Source of the DNA: Alisma plantago-aquatica
Lineage: Eukaryota; Streptophyta; Magnoliopsida; Alismatales; Alismataceae
Assembly: GCA_963693085.1 (NCBI GenBank)
Contig: OY856410.1
Location: forward strand, 1,391,460,363 to 1,391,524,362
DNA: 64,000 nt
Reading direction: 5' to 3'
In this document: positions 47,324 to 57,575 of the stretch, in pieces
Layout of the letters: each line of letters opens with the position of its first letter
How positions within the stretch are numbered: the first letter of the stretch is position 1
Translations under genes and position numbers: made by a program
The notes under the pieces: model-generated
Told to the model about the DNA's origin: nothing
The model's database searches: none
The model's input: the letters and a program-made list of their open reading frames with translations, nothing else

Positions 47324-48831
47324 TGTAAGTTTAAAGCAATGTTTTTTACTTTTCTTAGTCTATAATAGACAACAATTAGGTGAGAAATATGCACTTTGAA
47401 CATATTAGAAAATTTTATTACATAGGTTGCATTTACTTAAAAGTTATGGAACATGTTAAGCATGTGCATGCTTCCATGCATATGGTTTTGTTTCAACATT
47501 TATCTAGACTATTCTGTTGCAAATTTAAACACATGTTTAAATTATTATTTTGGACAAAGTGAATACATATCCATACATATAAGATTTGTATTAAGTGCCT
47601 ACGACTTCAATTTTATTAACCTAGTTTAAACAAATTTGGTACTAGTACAACTGAGGCATAAAATAGTGCAATACTGCATTTGCCTAACAAGTTCAAGTTC
47701 TGGAAAACTTAATGTTGTGTTGCATCTTGTATCATTTTTCTTACTCTCTACTGAGAAAAAACAAGAACAAAGATGTTCTGGATATGTTTATGCTCATTTA
47801 CATCCATCTAAAGTTCTAATTATGGACTATGTGATCGCCTCATCAATGACATTATATGTTTACTACTTGAATCACAAGATATAATCTATTTTGATCACAT
47901 AATACAATCTATCTATTTTCAACAGCCTCTAGTAGCTAAATGCATCAAGTTGTTATCCTATCATGTGGATTTCAATATTGCAAAAAAGATAAAAAAAAAT
48001 GAGTGCAAGATTTGCAGTAGTCGTGATCAACCATTTTTCTCCAAGTCATTCTATCTACATGGGTTATATTTTAGTGCCAAGTATGATAACCTTTGTAACG
48101 ATCACATGATTCTAGTCCTTAGGAGCAATTAACTTGACAATGATTCATTGTACCTTAGATTATTTACTGATTTAGGTTCAATCTGCCAATTTGTGTAATG
48201 AACATAATCCCTTGTTATAATGAAACATATTCTTGCATCCATCATATTATTTATTGTGTGTTTGCTATCATATAGAATGACATATTTAATTACTTTTTGC
48301 AGAGTAGTGTGTGTTTGTTGTCATATAAAATGAACATATTTAATTATTATTTTTTGTTTGTATGAGATGTTATGACGTTCATCGTCTGGGATTGGTCGCA
48401 GTTCGACTTCTTCATCCTTACCTTCATATGGCAATCCACCAAGTACCTAGGTGCTTGCACCTTCGTCAAAGGCACTGAGATTGTGTCGATGGAGGAACCA
48501 TTGGCCCTCATCTGTAAACCATTCATCACCTCAGTACCACTCTGGATACCATGTATCATCTCAACATGGGTGGCCAACGGGCCAAGTGATCATCCTCAAG
48601 GTCAATGAACAATTCCGACCTCTCTACTGCTATGAGTGGTAGTTTTCCATTCGACCCCTATTTCCATTCACCTTAGTGGAGATCAAGGAGGCCTATGTAG
48701 TGTCTCGACGAAGGTCAAATCATTGGGGTACATAGGCGATCTCTGCAAGATCTATAGAAATGATTATGTGCATGTGCAAGACAACTAAGAATGGTGATGA
48801 ACCTAGAAATTTCAATTGTGTAAGGTAAAAA
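47324..48831. other. No gene seen; AT-rich spacer
   Basis: About 1.5 kb with no supported gene. A GC-richer island at 48,360-48,720 contains overlapping open frames on both strands (for example TFIVWDWSQFDFFIL on the plus strand), but I recognise no family and it could be a decayed transposon fragment. Confidence 0.45.
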
Positions 48832-50180
48832 TGTAACAGTCTAAAATAGTGAGATCCTACATCAATTAACACTTATATCAACATCTGATTTAAGAAAAAA
48901 AGTCATTAACAATATTTTCCCCAATGGGGCCCATCTCATCTAGTGAACGGGTTTGACCCACATTTGTTGAAGCCTTCTTGGAGAGGGCCATATTCGATAT
49001 GTAAGGGGTGGGACCCAGAGGGGATCCACTACCTACTAAAAATTTGAAGAATAAAACCTTCAATTCAAACACACCAAAAGATATATTGGAGTGGGTGTAA
49101 AATTTTCAAATCTTATTAATGGTATTCAAAACACCAAAGTATAGCAGCATAAGTAAAATATTGACTATATTTAATTTCTCATAAGTTTACAAAAGAACAC
49201 TATAATCTCCCACAAAGGGTTTACATGAAAGATACCACATATGGATCTAAGTAGAGGGAAATCTAAACCATAAAAACATTTTCTCCAAGATATAACTCCT
49301 TAAGATAGGTCCATATCTTTATGCCATGTCCTCTAAGTCCTTCACCTAGGGTTGGAAGCATACTCCAATAAGAGGAGAAACATAGAAGGCATCATCAAAG
49401 GCTGGTATGTGCATACTAAAAAGAAAATTAAGCAATATATGGAATAAAAGGACAAAAAATATAAAAGACTTCACACAGAAAAGATAAGGACTACCCAATC
49501 GGGCATAAAAGAACTAGATTTGCAAATAAGAGATAACAGAAGGAATTACTTGCCATAAATAAACAATAAAGTTGTGCCACATAAGCACATATCATGAGAT
49601 TAGGGCACATAATTCATAATCAATTATCATCATCCAGCATGCATGTGAGATAAACATATCTCTAAGACAATATAAAGACAATGGCGGCCAAGCCTCATAA
49701 ACTTAAAACCTGATAGAGAATGGCACATAACCAAACTCCCAAATATATATAAAGTGGGTCAAACCTCATAAATTTGAAACCTGGGTATGGGGCACATAAC
49801 CTCCATCCCAAAAATAAATAAGAGCACATAACCCAAAAAACCAATGCAATTACACTACTCTAGTGCTAATGAATCACATAACATGTTAAATGTAGAGGCA
49901 AGCAAAAGTATAGTCAGATTTTACAAAAGTAGTCACCACATAAGTGACCAACATATACATCCACCTCACAAGTGGGAAAAAGACATCACATGTAATCATA
50001 TAGAGTTCCATCATGAACAAAGCATAAGAAAAGACCAAGAGGATGTCCAAACATGATCACAAGATCAGTCACATGAAGCACAAGTCATTAATAGTATGTT
50101 CCACAATGGGGCCCATCTCATCTAGGTGAACGGCTTTGACCAACGTTTGTTGAAGCCTTCTTGGAGAGGCCATATTCGAT
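48832..50180 (-). repeat. LTR-like dispersed repeat, copy 2, with an internal direct repeat
   Basis: On the minus strand it ends GACTGTTACA at 48832, a typical LTR end. The part 48,990-49,600 is the reverse complement of 11,280-12,030. A ~90-bp block (CAATGGGGCCCATCTCATCT ... GAAGCCTTCTTGGAGAGG) occurs twice, at 48,905-48,998 and 50,099-50,180, so parts of two copies may be joined. No coding domain was found. Confidence 0.6.
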
Positions 50181-50968
50181 CCACCACAAAAAAAAATATC
50201 AGGATCAAATGTATAATGTAGGGGTGTTAAAAAGTCAATTTTGGGTCAGTTCTCCATCGGACAACAACTAGGTTGATACAAAATAGCTCAACCAGGAACT
50301 AATTTGGAACAAAATATTTTATAGGGTGGTATGTCTGGAATTGAAATTGGTTTCATAATGTGTAACTGAGAACTAAATTTGGATCATATACTTTTCATAA
50401 TGACACATGATATGTAATAATTTATCACAATAAGAATTTATTTATTAATATTCTTTTAAACCACAATCCAAGTTGAACAAATCACCACTTAGAACCAATC
50501 TGGTTTTAATTCATACATCGATATCCAAACCTAGAATCACCCAGTATTGATAAAATCAAAATCAAACCGAAGCGGAGGGGATCCGATTCACATATTTGGA
50601 CAAAATTTGACTATCCTAGTGTGATGACATCATCCTTGGCATGCCTAGTAGGATGGATTGCTAGTGCAAGTCTACTCTCTAGTGACCCTCCTATGGGTTT
50701 TTTGACATTATACATTTATTCCTAAAGGAACTCAAATAATAATACTCATATTTAATAGAATACGCTCTTACATAACGTACCAACTTTAACCAACATTAAA
50801 ATAGAACCGAACACAAATCATGTATTTAAAAAAAGAGCCAAATTGTGTGTTGTTTTTCTCATGAAACTCTATCTTCATATTCTTCATCTATCTAGGACCC
50901 ATCATCTTTAGTCTAAAAATAATCATGAAATGCTTGAAGTTGGTTTTCGATGTGATGTTACTCTCTTG
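50181..50968. other. No gene seen
   Basis: AT-rich sequence without recognisable domains, element ends or RNA genes. Confidence 0.45.
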
Positions 50969-50976
50969 CTAACAAC

Positions 50977-51271
50977 CAGTGGTGGAACTAGAAAATTACA
51001 CTAAGGGGGGCTGAAATCATATATGTGTGCATTTTAACACATGGGGGGCTAAGTCAAAAAAATACCAACATTGTGAATGGAACATGTGTCACTTGTTCCG
51101 AGAAACATGCTTTCTACCACTCCAGCTAGCTCCTTTCATTGTAAACTAGTACGCAATTAATGTATTTATTTATACGTTATCTATATTTAATACTAAAAGA
51201 CTACTACTTATATTATTTTTTTTAGGGGAGGGGGGCTAAAGCCCCGGCAGCCCCCCCTGGTTACGCCCCTG
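50977..51271. mobile_element. hAT-type MITE, 295 bp
   Basis: Ends are CAGTGGTGGAACTAG on the left and CTGGTTACGCCCCTG on the right; the reverse complement of the right end, CAGGGGCGTAACCAG, matches the left in outline. An exact 8-bp duplication CTAACAAC flanks it (50969-50976 and 51272-51279), the length made by hAT transposases. It has G- and C-rich subterminal runs (AAGGGGGGCTG; GGCTAAAGCCCC) and no coding content. A fragment of a related sequence, GGGGCTTTAGCCCCCC, is near 51,912. Confidence 0.88.
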
Positions 51272-51279
51272 CTAACAAC

Positions 51280-52248
51280 CCATATCTTTTTTGTTACACC
51301 AATATAAATTGAATGAACGGAAGGAAAAAGTTGCTAAAGACAAAGGAAAAACTATATCATGGTTAAAGGATAATGAAATAATTAAGTGTGTTTGGTGTTT
51401 ATATGGTTTATGCATATTAGGTACGTATAAAGTAATGTATTATGTATTTTAGTGTTTTTTTGTTTGTGTGTGGGGGGAGAGGAGGGCATCTTAGGTGGTC
51501 AGTTTGGTAAACCCAAATGCATGGTTCCAGATTCGGCCCCATGGGAGAAATATATGTCGATATTGTTTACTCGTAGCATAAGTTGCCCAATGTGTTTTAA
51601 CAAATTAATGAGTAGAATTCTTCTTTATGCCGGATGAGTTGCGTTTTTGAGGTTGTCACCAAGTGGTACTGCATGTGAGTAGTAACTTCAACATTTCCTC
51701 TCCAATAAAAATATGTGTATAAAGTTTGACAACTCAAAATATTGTTGGTTTGTTTTCGTGATGTTCTGGATTCAAAGTTGTATGCGACAGCGAGTTAAAA
51801 GTTTGACAACTCAGAATATTGTTGGTTTGTTTTCGTGATGTTCTGGATTCAAAGTTGTATGCGACAGCGAGTTAAGGTTAGGTTGATGGCCGAGACATAA
51901 CTAGGGTAATGGGGCTTTAGCCCCCCACCCTATAAAGTATATATCTTAAATAGCTATTTTAGCATTGAACAAACTTAAATACATAAATATATTGATTGGG
52001 ATGACTATTGACAATAAAAGCAAATGGTTAGAGTGGTGAATGGTTTATTTGTAAAAGCTAATGATGTGGTTCAATTCTTATTAATGACTATAAATTTTTA
52101 AACTCAACCTCCCATATTGTAAAAGAAAAACACATTTATATATACATTGATTTCAACCCCCCCTTGTATAATTTTTTTAGATAGAAGAATATGAATGGTA
52201 AGAAGTGTGAACCCATAAGTGATGCATGGGTCGATGAGTATTGATGTT
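51280..52248. other. No gene seen; includes a 77-bp tandem duplication
   Basis: No supported gene. The stretch holds the tandem duplication listed separately, a fragment like the hAT MITE near 51,900-51,940, and from about 52,083 the first copy of a segment repeated at 59,797. Confidence 0.5.
51721..51874 (+). repeat. Tandem duplication, two 77-bp units
   Basis: AAAGTTTGACAACTCA ... GCGACAGCGAGTTA occurs at 51721-51797 and again at 51798-51874 with essentially one difference (AACTCAAAAT against AACTCAGAAT). The near-identity means it is recent. Confidence 0.92.
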
Positions 52249-52253
52249 GATTT
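52083..52253 (+). repeat. First copy of a ~0.7-kb duplicated segment (left of Copia)
   Basis: AAACTCAACCTCCCATATTG, GAAAAACACATTTATATATAC and GAACCCATAAGTG here match 59,810-59,945 (AATCTCAACCTCCCATATTA and so on). After removal of the Copia element the homology carries across the insertion site (TTGATTTGGCTGCCTC against TTGATCCGGCCGCC near 59,955). Confidence 0.75.
52249..52253 (+). other. Target site duplication GATTT (left) of Copia
   Basis: GATTT directly before TGTTATAC at 52254; the same five bases follow the 3' LTR at 59255-59259. Confidence 0.92.
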
Positions 52254-53003
52254 TGTTATACTTCTTTGTTGTATTTCAAACCAAAAGGCAAAAGGTTTAG
52301 TCCCATATTGCTTGTGGTGGAGACTTCCCTCCTCCTTATATATGGACCCTTGTCCATAGTACAATTGAGGAATGAAAGGGGATAGGCCCTACGCACGCGC
52401 ATGGTGGGTCTTGCCAACGGGGTTTGAGCCGGCCCGGTCCGGAAACCCTTTAATCGGGCGCGTCGGCGCACGTCGCATCCTGCGCGCAGGGGGGTACAAA
52501 TTCGGCCTCCCGGAGCCCCTTGTGCGGGCGCGGACCCGGCTTGGTTTTGCTCTTCGGTTCACTGAACCAAATAGAGACGTTTTACGCATACATACTTTCG
52601 ACGCACCTCTTTGTTTGGACGCTTCCAAACGGCGGCCCGGTTTACAACCGCAACACATCTCTTCGCTCGCTTTTCTTTTCTATTTATCTTTGTTTCTCGC
52701 TGTCGTTCGAGACAGTTGCACAATATCTCTCATTTTCTTCTTCTTCGCCTTCTGTCAGTCCACTGAAAGAACGATCAATCGCCTTTCGCTCGTCGCCGTG
52801 ACTGCGTGTGCGCGCTTCACGTCGGCAAACGCTGTTGGATCCTGGGAGAGTAGCCGCGCCGGAGACTATCGCACAGGCGCTCGCCGTCGAGTACCGCGGA
52901 AATACTCTTAAGGACAGTGCTCTCTGCACGCCTCAGCATATCTCTGGTAAAATCTTTACTGTTTACGGCTTGCATCGCGGCTTGTACCCTATTACGACTA
53001 ACA
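52254..53003 (+). repeat. Copia 5' LTR
   Basis: 750 bp. TATATAT at 52337-52343, then a GC-rich stretch (GGCCCGGTCCGGAAACCC). It contains AATACTCTTAAGGACAG (near 52,903-52,919), the empty site for the insertion found in the 3' LTR. Confidence 0.95.
52337..52343 (+). promoter_or_regulatory. TATA box of the Copia LTR
   Basis: TATATAT in CTCCTTATATATGGACC, repeated in the 3' LTR at 57659-57665. It sits about 85 bp into the LTR and is the likely core promoter. Confidence 0.55.
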
Positions 53004-53028
53004 ATCTTAAGAGTATTATGTTTCTCTC

Positions 53029-53448
53029 ATGGGTACTAATATGGAAGGTTTTGAAACCCCCTTTACGCCTGTGACGCCATCAACTAATAACAACCAAATC
53101 GTCACTGTTTCTACTGTATCGCAAACACCTATCACTGATGTTACAAAAATTGAACAGTTTAATGGACAACAGTATAGGCGTTGGCAAGAAAAAAATATTA
53201 CTACTTTAGAAGTTTCTAATGTGTCGTTTGCTTTATCTGAACTCAAACCTGAAAATGATTCTGTTGATTGGGAAAAAGCAAATCGCATTTGTCGACATGT
53301 GATTTTAAGTACATTATCTAATTAACTGTTTGATGCCTACTTTCCAATTAAAACTGCATCCGAAATTTGGGAAAGTCTGAATAAGAAATATATTCTGGAA
53401 GAGGCTTCTACCCAAAAATTTACTGTTGCAAATTTTCTAAATTTTCAT
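53029..53448 (+). pseudogene. Copia gag N-terminal part (one in-frame stop)
   Basis: The polyprotein starts at ATG 53029 (MGTNMEGFETPF), 25 bp inside the 5' LTR, although ATG 53041 (MEGFETPF) could also serve. The gag core follows: KIEQFNGQQYRRWQEKNITT and VDWEKANRICRHVILSTLSN. A TAA at 53323-53325 stops it; the same frame continues after it with LFDAYFPIKTASEIWESLNK and AFTVANFL-like sequence to 53448. The stop sits where related gag proteins usually have a codon one base away. It forms the particle shell. Confidence 0.88.
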
Positions 53449-55287
53449 ATGACTGAAGATAAAGATATAACAACTCAAATTCATGAATTTCAGATTTTAC
53501 TTGATGATTTGAAAAATGAAAAAAATGATCTTCCTGAGTCTTTCTTTGTGGGTTCTTTAATTGAAAAACTGCCTGGTTCTTGGAAACATTACAAGAACAA
53601 TTTAAAGCACAAAAGAAAGACAATGTCACTGGATGATGTAATAATACATATCCGAGTTGAAGATCAAAACCGTACTAGAGAAAAATCTGAACTGAATAAG
53701 GAGTTGTCATGTACTGCTAACTTTGTTAATAATGAAGTTAAAGAAAATAAAGTTTCTTCTGATCAGTCTAAAAATAAGTGGAAAAATAAGAAAGGGAAAG
53801 GAAATAAGAAAAAATATAAAGGAAACAAAGATATTAATAAAAAGAATATTTTTTGCTATGTTTGTGGCAAACCTGGTCATACTTCTCCTAAATGCAGGCA
53901 TATGAAGAAACAAGCAGTGGATTCGAAGGAACCTTCAACCAACCTTGTTACTGAGGACGTATTTGTGGCATTTGTCAGTATTGTCAGCATGGGATCATTC
54001 CACCAGAATGATTGGATCATTGACTCGGGGGCTAGTCGCCACATCAGTGGCAACAGAGATGCCTTTGTGACCTACACTGAAGTAGGACAGGAGGAACATC
54101 GGGTTGTCATGGGCAACTCAACTGCTTCTCCAGTGATCGGAAAGGGCAATGTCATAATCAAGATGACTTCTGGAAAAATTCTGTTGATCAAAGATGTGTT
54201 GTTTGTCCCAAATATCCGTGTTAATTTAATTTCTGTTTCTCAACTTGTTAAGTTTGGGGTGAAAGTGTCCTTTGAATCAAACAAGGTCATTCTCACTAAG
54301 TCTAGGGACTACCTAGGCATGGGTTACTTCTCTAATGGGCTCTTTCTGCTGAATGTACCAAACTCTTCTGCTAATGAAATAAGTACTTCTGCTTATATCG
54401 TTGATTCTTTTGATATATGGCATAATAGATTAGGACATGTTAATTTTAAATACTTACAATGCATGAAATCTTTAGGTTTACTAAAGGATATTAATGGTGT
54501 TGTTAATTTAAATAATAAATGTCAAATATGTGTTGAAACTAAATCTACCAAGAAACCGTGTCCTCAAATTTCACATAGAAATTCTGAATTGCTAGATTTA
54601 ATTCATACTGATCTTGGAGATTTAAAAGGAAATCTATCTAGAGGTGGGAAACGTTTCTACATTATTTTTGTAGATGATTTCTCACGATATACAAAATTAT
54701 ATTTACTACATTCAAAGTATGAAGCCTTTGGAATGTTTGTTAATTATAAAACAGAAGTAGAGAATCAACTCAATAAGAAAATAAAACATCTTCGATCAGA
54801 TAGGGGTGGTGAATATGATTGTTCTCCTTTTAATGAATTTTGTGTGAACCATGGTATTATACATGAATACACACCTCCATATTCGCCTCAATCTAATGGT
54901 ATTGCTGAACGTAAAAATAGAACTCTAAAGGAGATGATGAATTCTATTTTAATCAATTCAGGAGCACCCAACAACTTGTGGGTGGAAGCGATTTTTTCAT
55001 CTTGTTTTCTTCAAAATTGCATCCCTAGTAGGAAGACAAATAAGACACCATATGAATTATGGAAAGGATATCCTCCTGATTTGAAATATCTCAAAGTGTG
55101 GGGGTGTCTAGCCAAAGTCTTATTAACTGAGTCTAAGAAACGAAAATTGGGATCTAGAACCCTAGATGGTGTTTTTATAGGTTATGCTCAGAATAGTGTT
55201 GCATATAGATTCTTGGTTATTAGAAGTGGCAACAATGTTGTAGAACCTAATACAATTGTTGAATCTAAAAATGTTGAATTTTTTTAG
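53449..55287 (+). CDS. Copia gag C-terminus, protease and integrase (open 612-codon frame)
   Basis: This frame-1 segment contains, in order, the rest of gag (residues ~1-125, Lys-rich before the knuckle), the zinc knuckle CYVCGKPGHTSPKC (~136-149), the protease box WIIDSGASRHISG (~187-200), the GAG-pre-integrase WHNRLGHVNFKYLQC and CQICVETKSTKKPC, and the integrase core with D in LIHTDLGDLKG, D in LRSDRGGEYDC and E in SNGIAERKNRTL. All catalytic residues that I can check are present. It is open up to TAG 55285-55287, where the frame continues directly into RT. In an intact element this would be one polyprotein with the part on each side; the ATG at 53449 is not the true start. Confidence 0.93.
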   Translation: MTEDKDITTQIHEFQILLDDLKNEKNDLPESFFVGSLIEKLPGSWKHYKNNLKHKRKTMSLDDVIIHIRVEDQNRTREKSELNKELSCTANFVNNEVKENKVSSDQSKNKWKNKKGKGNKKKYKGNKDINKKNIFCYVCGKPGHTSPKCRHMKKQAVDSKEPSTNLVTEDVFVAFVSIVSMGSFHQNDWIIDSGASRHISGNRDAFVTYTEVGQEEHRVVMGNSTASPVIGKGNVIIKMTSGKILLIKDVLFVPNIRVNLISVSQLVKFGVKVSFESNKVILTKSRDYLGMGYFSNGLFLLNVPNSSANEISTSAYIVDSFDIWHNRLGHVNFKYLQCMKSLGLLKDINGVVNLNNKCQICVETKSTKKPCPQISHRNSELLDLIHTDLGDLKGNLSRGGKRFYIIFVDDFSRYTKLYLLHSKYEAFGMFVNYKTEVENQLNKKIKHLRSDRGGEYDCSPFNEFCVNHGIIHEYTPPYSPQSNGIAERKNRTLKEMMNSILINSGAPNNLWVEAIFSSCFLQNCIPSRKTNKTPYELWKGYPPDLKYLKVWGCLAKVLLTESKKRKLGSRTLDGVFIGYAQNSVAYRFLVIRSGNNVVEPNTIVESKNVEFF

Positions 55288-55299
55288 AATATTTTTTCT

Positions 55300-57027
55300 A
55301 TGAAAACTCCCTTAGAAAACTTAGCTAATCCTTCAAATGAAATTTTCGAGAATATCCCAAGTACATCCAATTCTAATGATGTTTTAGAACCGGATGATAT
55401 AGAACCTAGGAGATCCACTAGGATGAGGAATGAAAAGAATCTTGGTGATGATTTCTATTCCTTTATAGTGGATAATGATCCTCAATCTTACAATGAAGCT
55501 ATTAATTCAACTGATTCCTCTTTATGGAAGGAAGCAATTAATAGTGAGATTGAATCTATATTATCTAATCATACATGGGAACTAGTGGATCTTCCACCAG
55601 GTATTAAACCCATAGGATGTAAATGGATATTTAAAAGAAAATTGAAAACAGATGGGACTGTAGATAAATACAAAGCTCGTTTGGTTGCCAAGGGATATAA
55701 ACAACAAAAGGATATTGACTATTTTGATACCTTTGCTCCTGTTACTAGAATATCTTCAATTAGAATTTTAATTGCTTTGGCATCTATTAAGAAATTAATC
55801 ATACACCAAATGGATGTTAAAACTGCTTTCTTGAATGGAGATTTAGATGAGGAAATTTATATGGATCAACCTGAAGGGTATGTAGTTTCGGGAAAAGAAC
55901 ATATGGTATGCAGACGAATCAAATCTCTCTATGGTTTGAAACAAGCACCTAAACAGTGGCATGAGAAATTTGATAAGGTCATTGTATCATATGGATTCCA
56001 TATAAATGAAGGAGATAAATGTATATATTCTAAAGTCGATAACCAAGATTGTGTTATAATATGCCTCTATGTCGATGACATGCTTATTTTTGGCTCTAAT
56101 ATTGATATAATAAATAGTACAAAAGGCTTCTTGGCTTCTAACTTTGACATGAAAGATATGGGAGAAGCAGATGTAATTTTAGGAATTAAACTTCTTAAAT
56201 ATGATGATTGTATCATGCTATCCCAAGTACACTATGTTGAGAAAATTCTCAATAAGTTTTCAATGTTTGATTGTAAGCCGGTCAGTACACCTTTTAATTC
56301 TAATTGCAATCTCAAGAAAAATAAAGGTAATAGTGTTCAAAAAGTCAAGTATGCACAAGTTATTGGAAGCCTGTTGTACTTAATGAACTGTACTCGTCCA
56401 GATCTAGCATATGCAGTGGGGAGATTAAGTAGATATACTCAAAATCCTAATAAGGATCATTGGGATGCTCTACATAGGGTTTTAAGATACCTTAAAGGCA
56501 CAATTAATCATGGATTGATTTTTTGTGGATCTCCAACTGTGCTAGAAGGATATTGTGATGCCAATTGGATTTCTAATTCAGATGAATTGAAATCTACAAG
56601 TGGTTACATCTTCACTATGGGTGGAGGTGCTGTGTCTTGGAAATCCTCCAAGCAAACATATATAGCTCGTTCCACTGTAGAATCTGAGTTTATTGACTTA
56701 GAAAAGGTTGGAACTGAAGCCGAATGGCTAAGACATGTTCTAATGGATCTTCCCATTTGGGAGAAACCTTCTCCACCAGTGTTTATACACTGTGATAATC
56801 AAGCTGCCATAGCAAGAGCTAAAAACAAAGTTTACAATGGGAAGAGTAGGCATATTTGCCTACGTCACAATATTGTGAGGCAGCTTGTATGTAATAGCAT
56901 AATCTCAATGGATTATGTTAAGTCAGAATTAAACTTGGCCGATCCTCTAACAAAGTCATTAAGTCAACGACTAGTGAGCGATACATCGAGGAGAATGGGA
57001 CTATGCCCATACCAGAAGTCAAAGTGA
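55300..57027 (+). CDS. Copia reverse transcriptase and RNase H (open 575-codon frame)
   Basis: Same frame as the previous segment after the single TAG. Residues ~75-330 hold the RT: WKEAINSEIESILSNHTWEL, KWIFKRKLKTDGTVDKYKAR, QMDVKTAFLNGDLDEEIYM, SLYGLKQAPKQWHEKF and the catalytic LYVDDMLIF. RNase H follows: IGSLLYLMNCTRPDLAYAVG, LEGYCDANWISNSDELKSTS, STVESEFIDLEK, HCDNQAAIARAKNKV and HICLRHNIVRQL. The end LADPLTKSLSQRLV then LCPYQKSK is the usual polyprotein end. No internal stop, all motifs intact. The first ATG at 55300 is internal, not a true start. Confidence 0.95.
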   Translation: MKTPLENLANPSNEIFENIPSTSNSNDVLEPDDIEPRRSTRMRNEKNLGDDFYSFIVDNDPQSYNEAINSTDSSLWKEAINSEIESILSNHTWELVDLPPGIKPIGCKWIFKRKLKTDGTVDKYKARLVAKGYKQQKDIDYFDTFAPVTRISSIRILIALASIKKLIIHQMDVKTAFLNGDLDEEIYMDQPEGYVVSGKEHMVCRRIKSLYGLKQAPKQWHEKFDKVIVSYGFHINEGDKCIYSKVDNQDCVIICLYVDDMLIFGSNIDIINSTKGFLASNFDMKDMGEADVILGIKLLKYDDCIMLSQVHYVEKILNKFSMFDCKPVSTPFNSNCNLKKNKGNSVQKVKYAQVIGSLLYLMNCTRPDLAYAVGRLSRYTQNPNKDHWDALHRVLRYLKGTINHGLIFCGSPTVLEGYCDANWISNSDELKSTSGYIFTMGGGAVSWKSSKQTYIARSTVESEFIDLEKVGTEAEWLRHVLMDLPIWEKPSPPVFIHCDNQAAIARAKNKVYNGKSRHICLRHNIVRQLVCNSIISMDYVKSELNLADPLTKSLSQRLVSDTSRRMGLCPYQKSK

Positions 57028-57575
57028 TGGACACCCAACCTTCATGAACGGTGATCGCGGGAAGAAGGTTCAATGGGAAAAACGACGTCACTGGATGACT
57101 CAATGTGTTGTAATACATGTATCTCATTCTTATAATGTAAACAACAATTTGCAATGATTCAGTTGAATATATTTCTTAATGGATTTCATAGCCATTAATG
57201 GTGGTGTATATACTGCAATATATACTTGATGAAAGTCCAACTATATGAGTGTGGAGTGGGGCCGCTCCTGTTGTGATTTGGGCAGATCTCTAGAGCATTC
57301 ATGAATTTTCCCAGTAGGCGCATGGCCTAAAGGCGCCAATCCATAAGAAAGGTAATTGATTTTGTGAATGTCATGTGAGAAATGTACCTCTAATCAGAAA
57401 AAGGAGGAATTGGTTCAAGAACATAGTTCTACCAATCTTCCACAGATTACGTACATATACTCTATGCTTTAGTTCAAAGAACTCCGTTCTACCAAAGCTT
57501 ATGCATGTCATTTATTTAAGTTCTTCCATTGGTGAACTCGATTTTTATATTGTTTGTTTTGAAATAGTGGGGGGT
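57028..57575 (+). other. Copia 3' leader to LTR, with polypurine tract
   Basis: About 550 bp between the polyprotein stop and the 3' LTR without coding domains. The last bases, AAATAGTGGGGGGT (57562-57575), are the polypurine tract, directly before TGTTATAC. Confidence 0.8.

Noticed and set aside
48360..48720. Possible decayed gene (open on both strands)
   Set aside because: I could not match either strand to a family by eye; evidence is too weak to call a gene.
52372..52911. 179-codon open frame in the Copia 5' LTR (and overlapping frames at 57,711-58,124)
   Set aside because: It lies wholly in the GC-rich LTR leader, is open in several frames at once on both strands, and has no domain. 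It is a composition effect.
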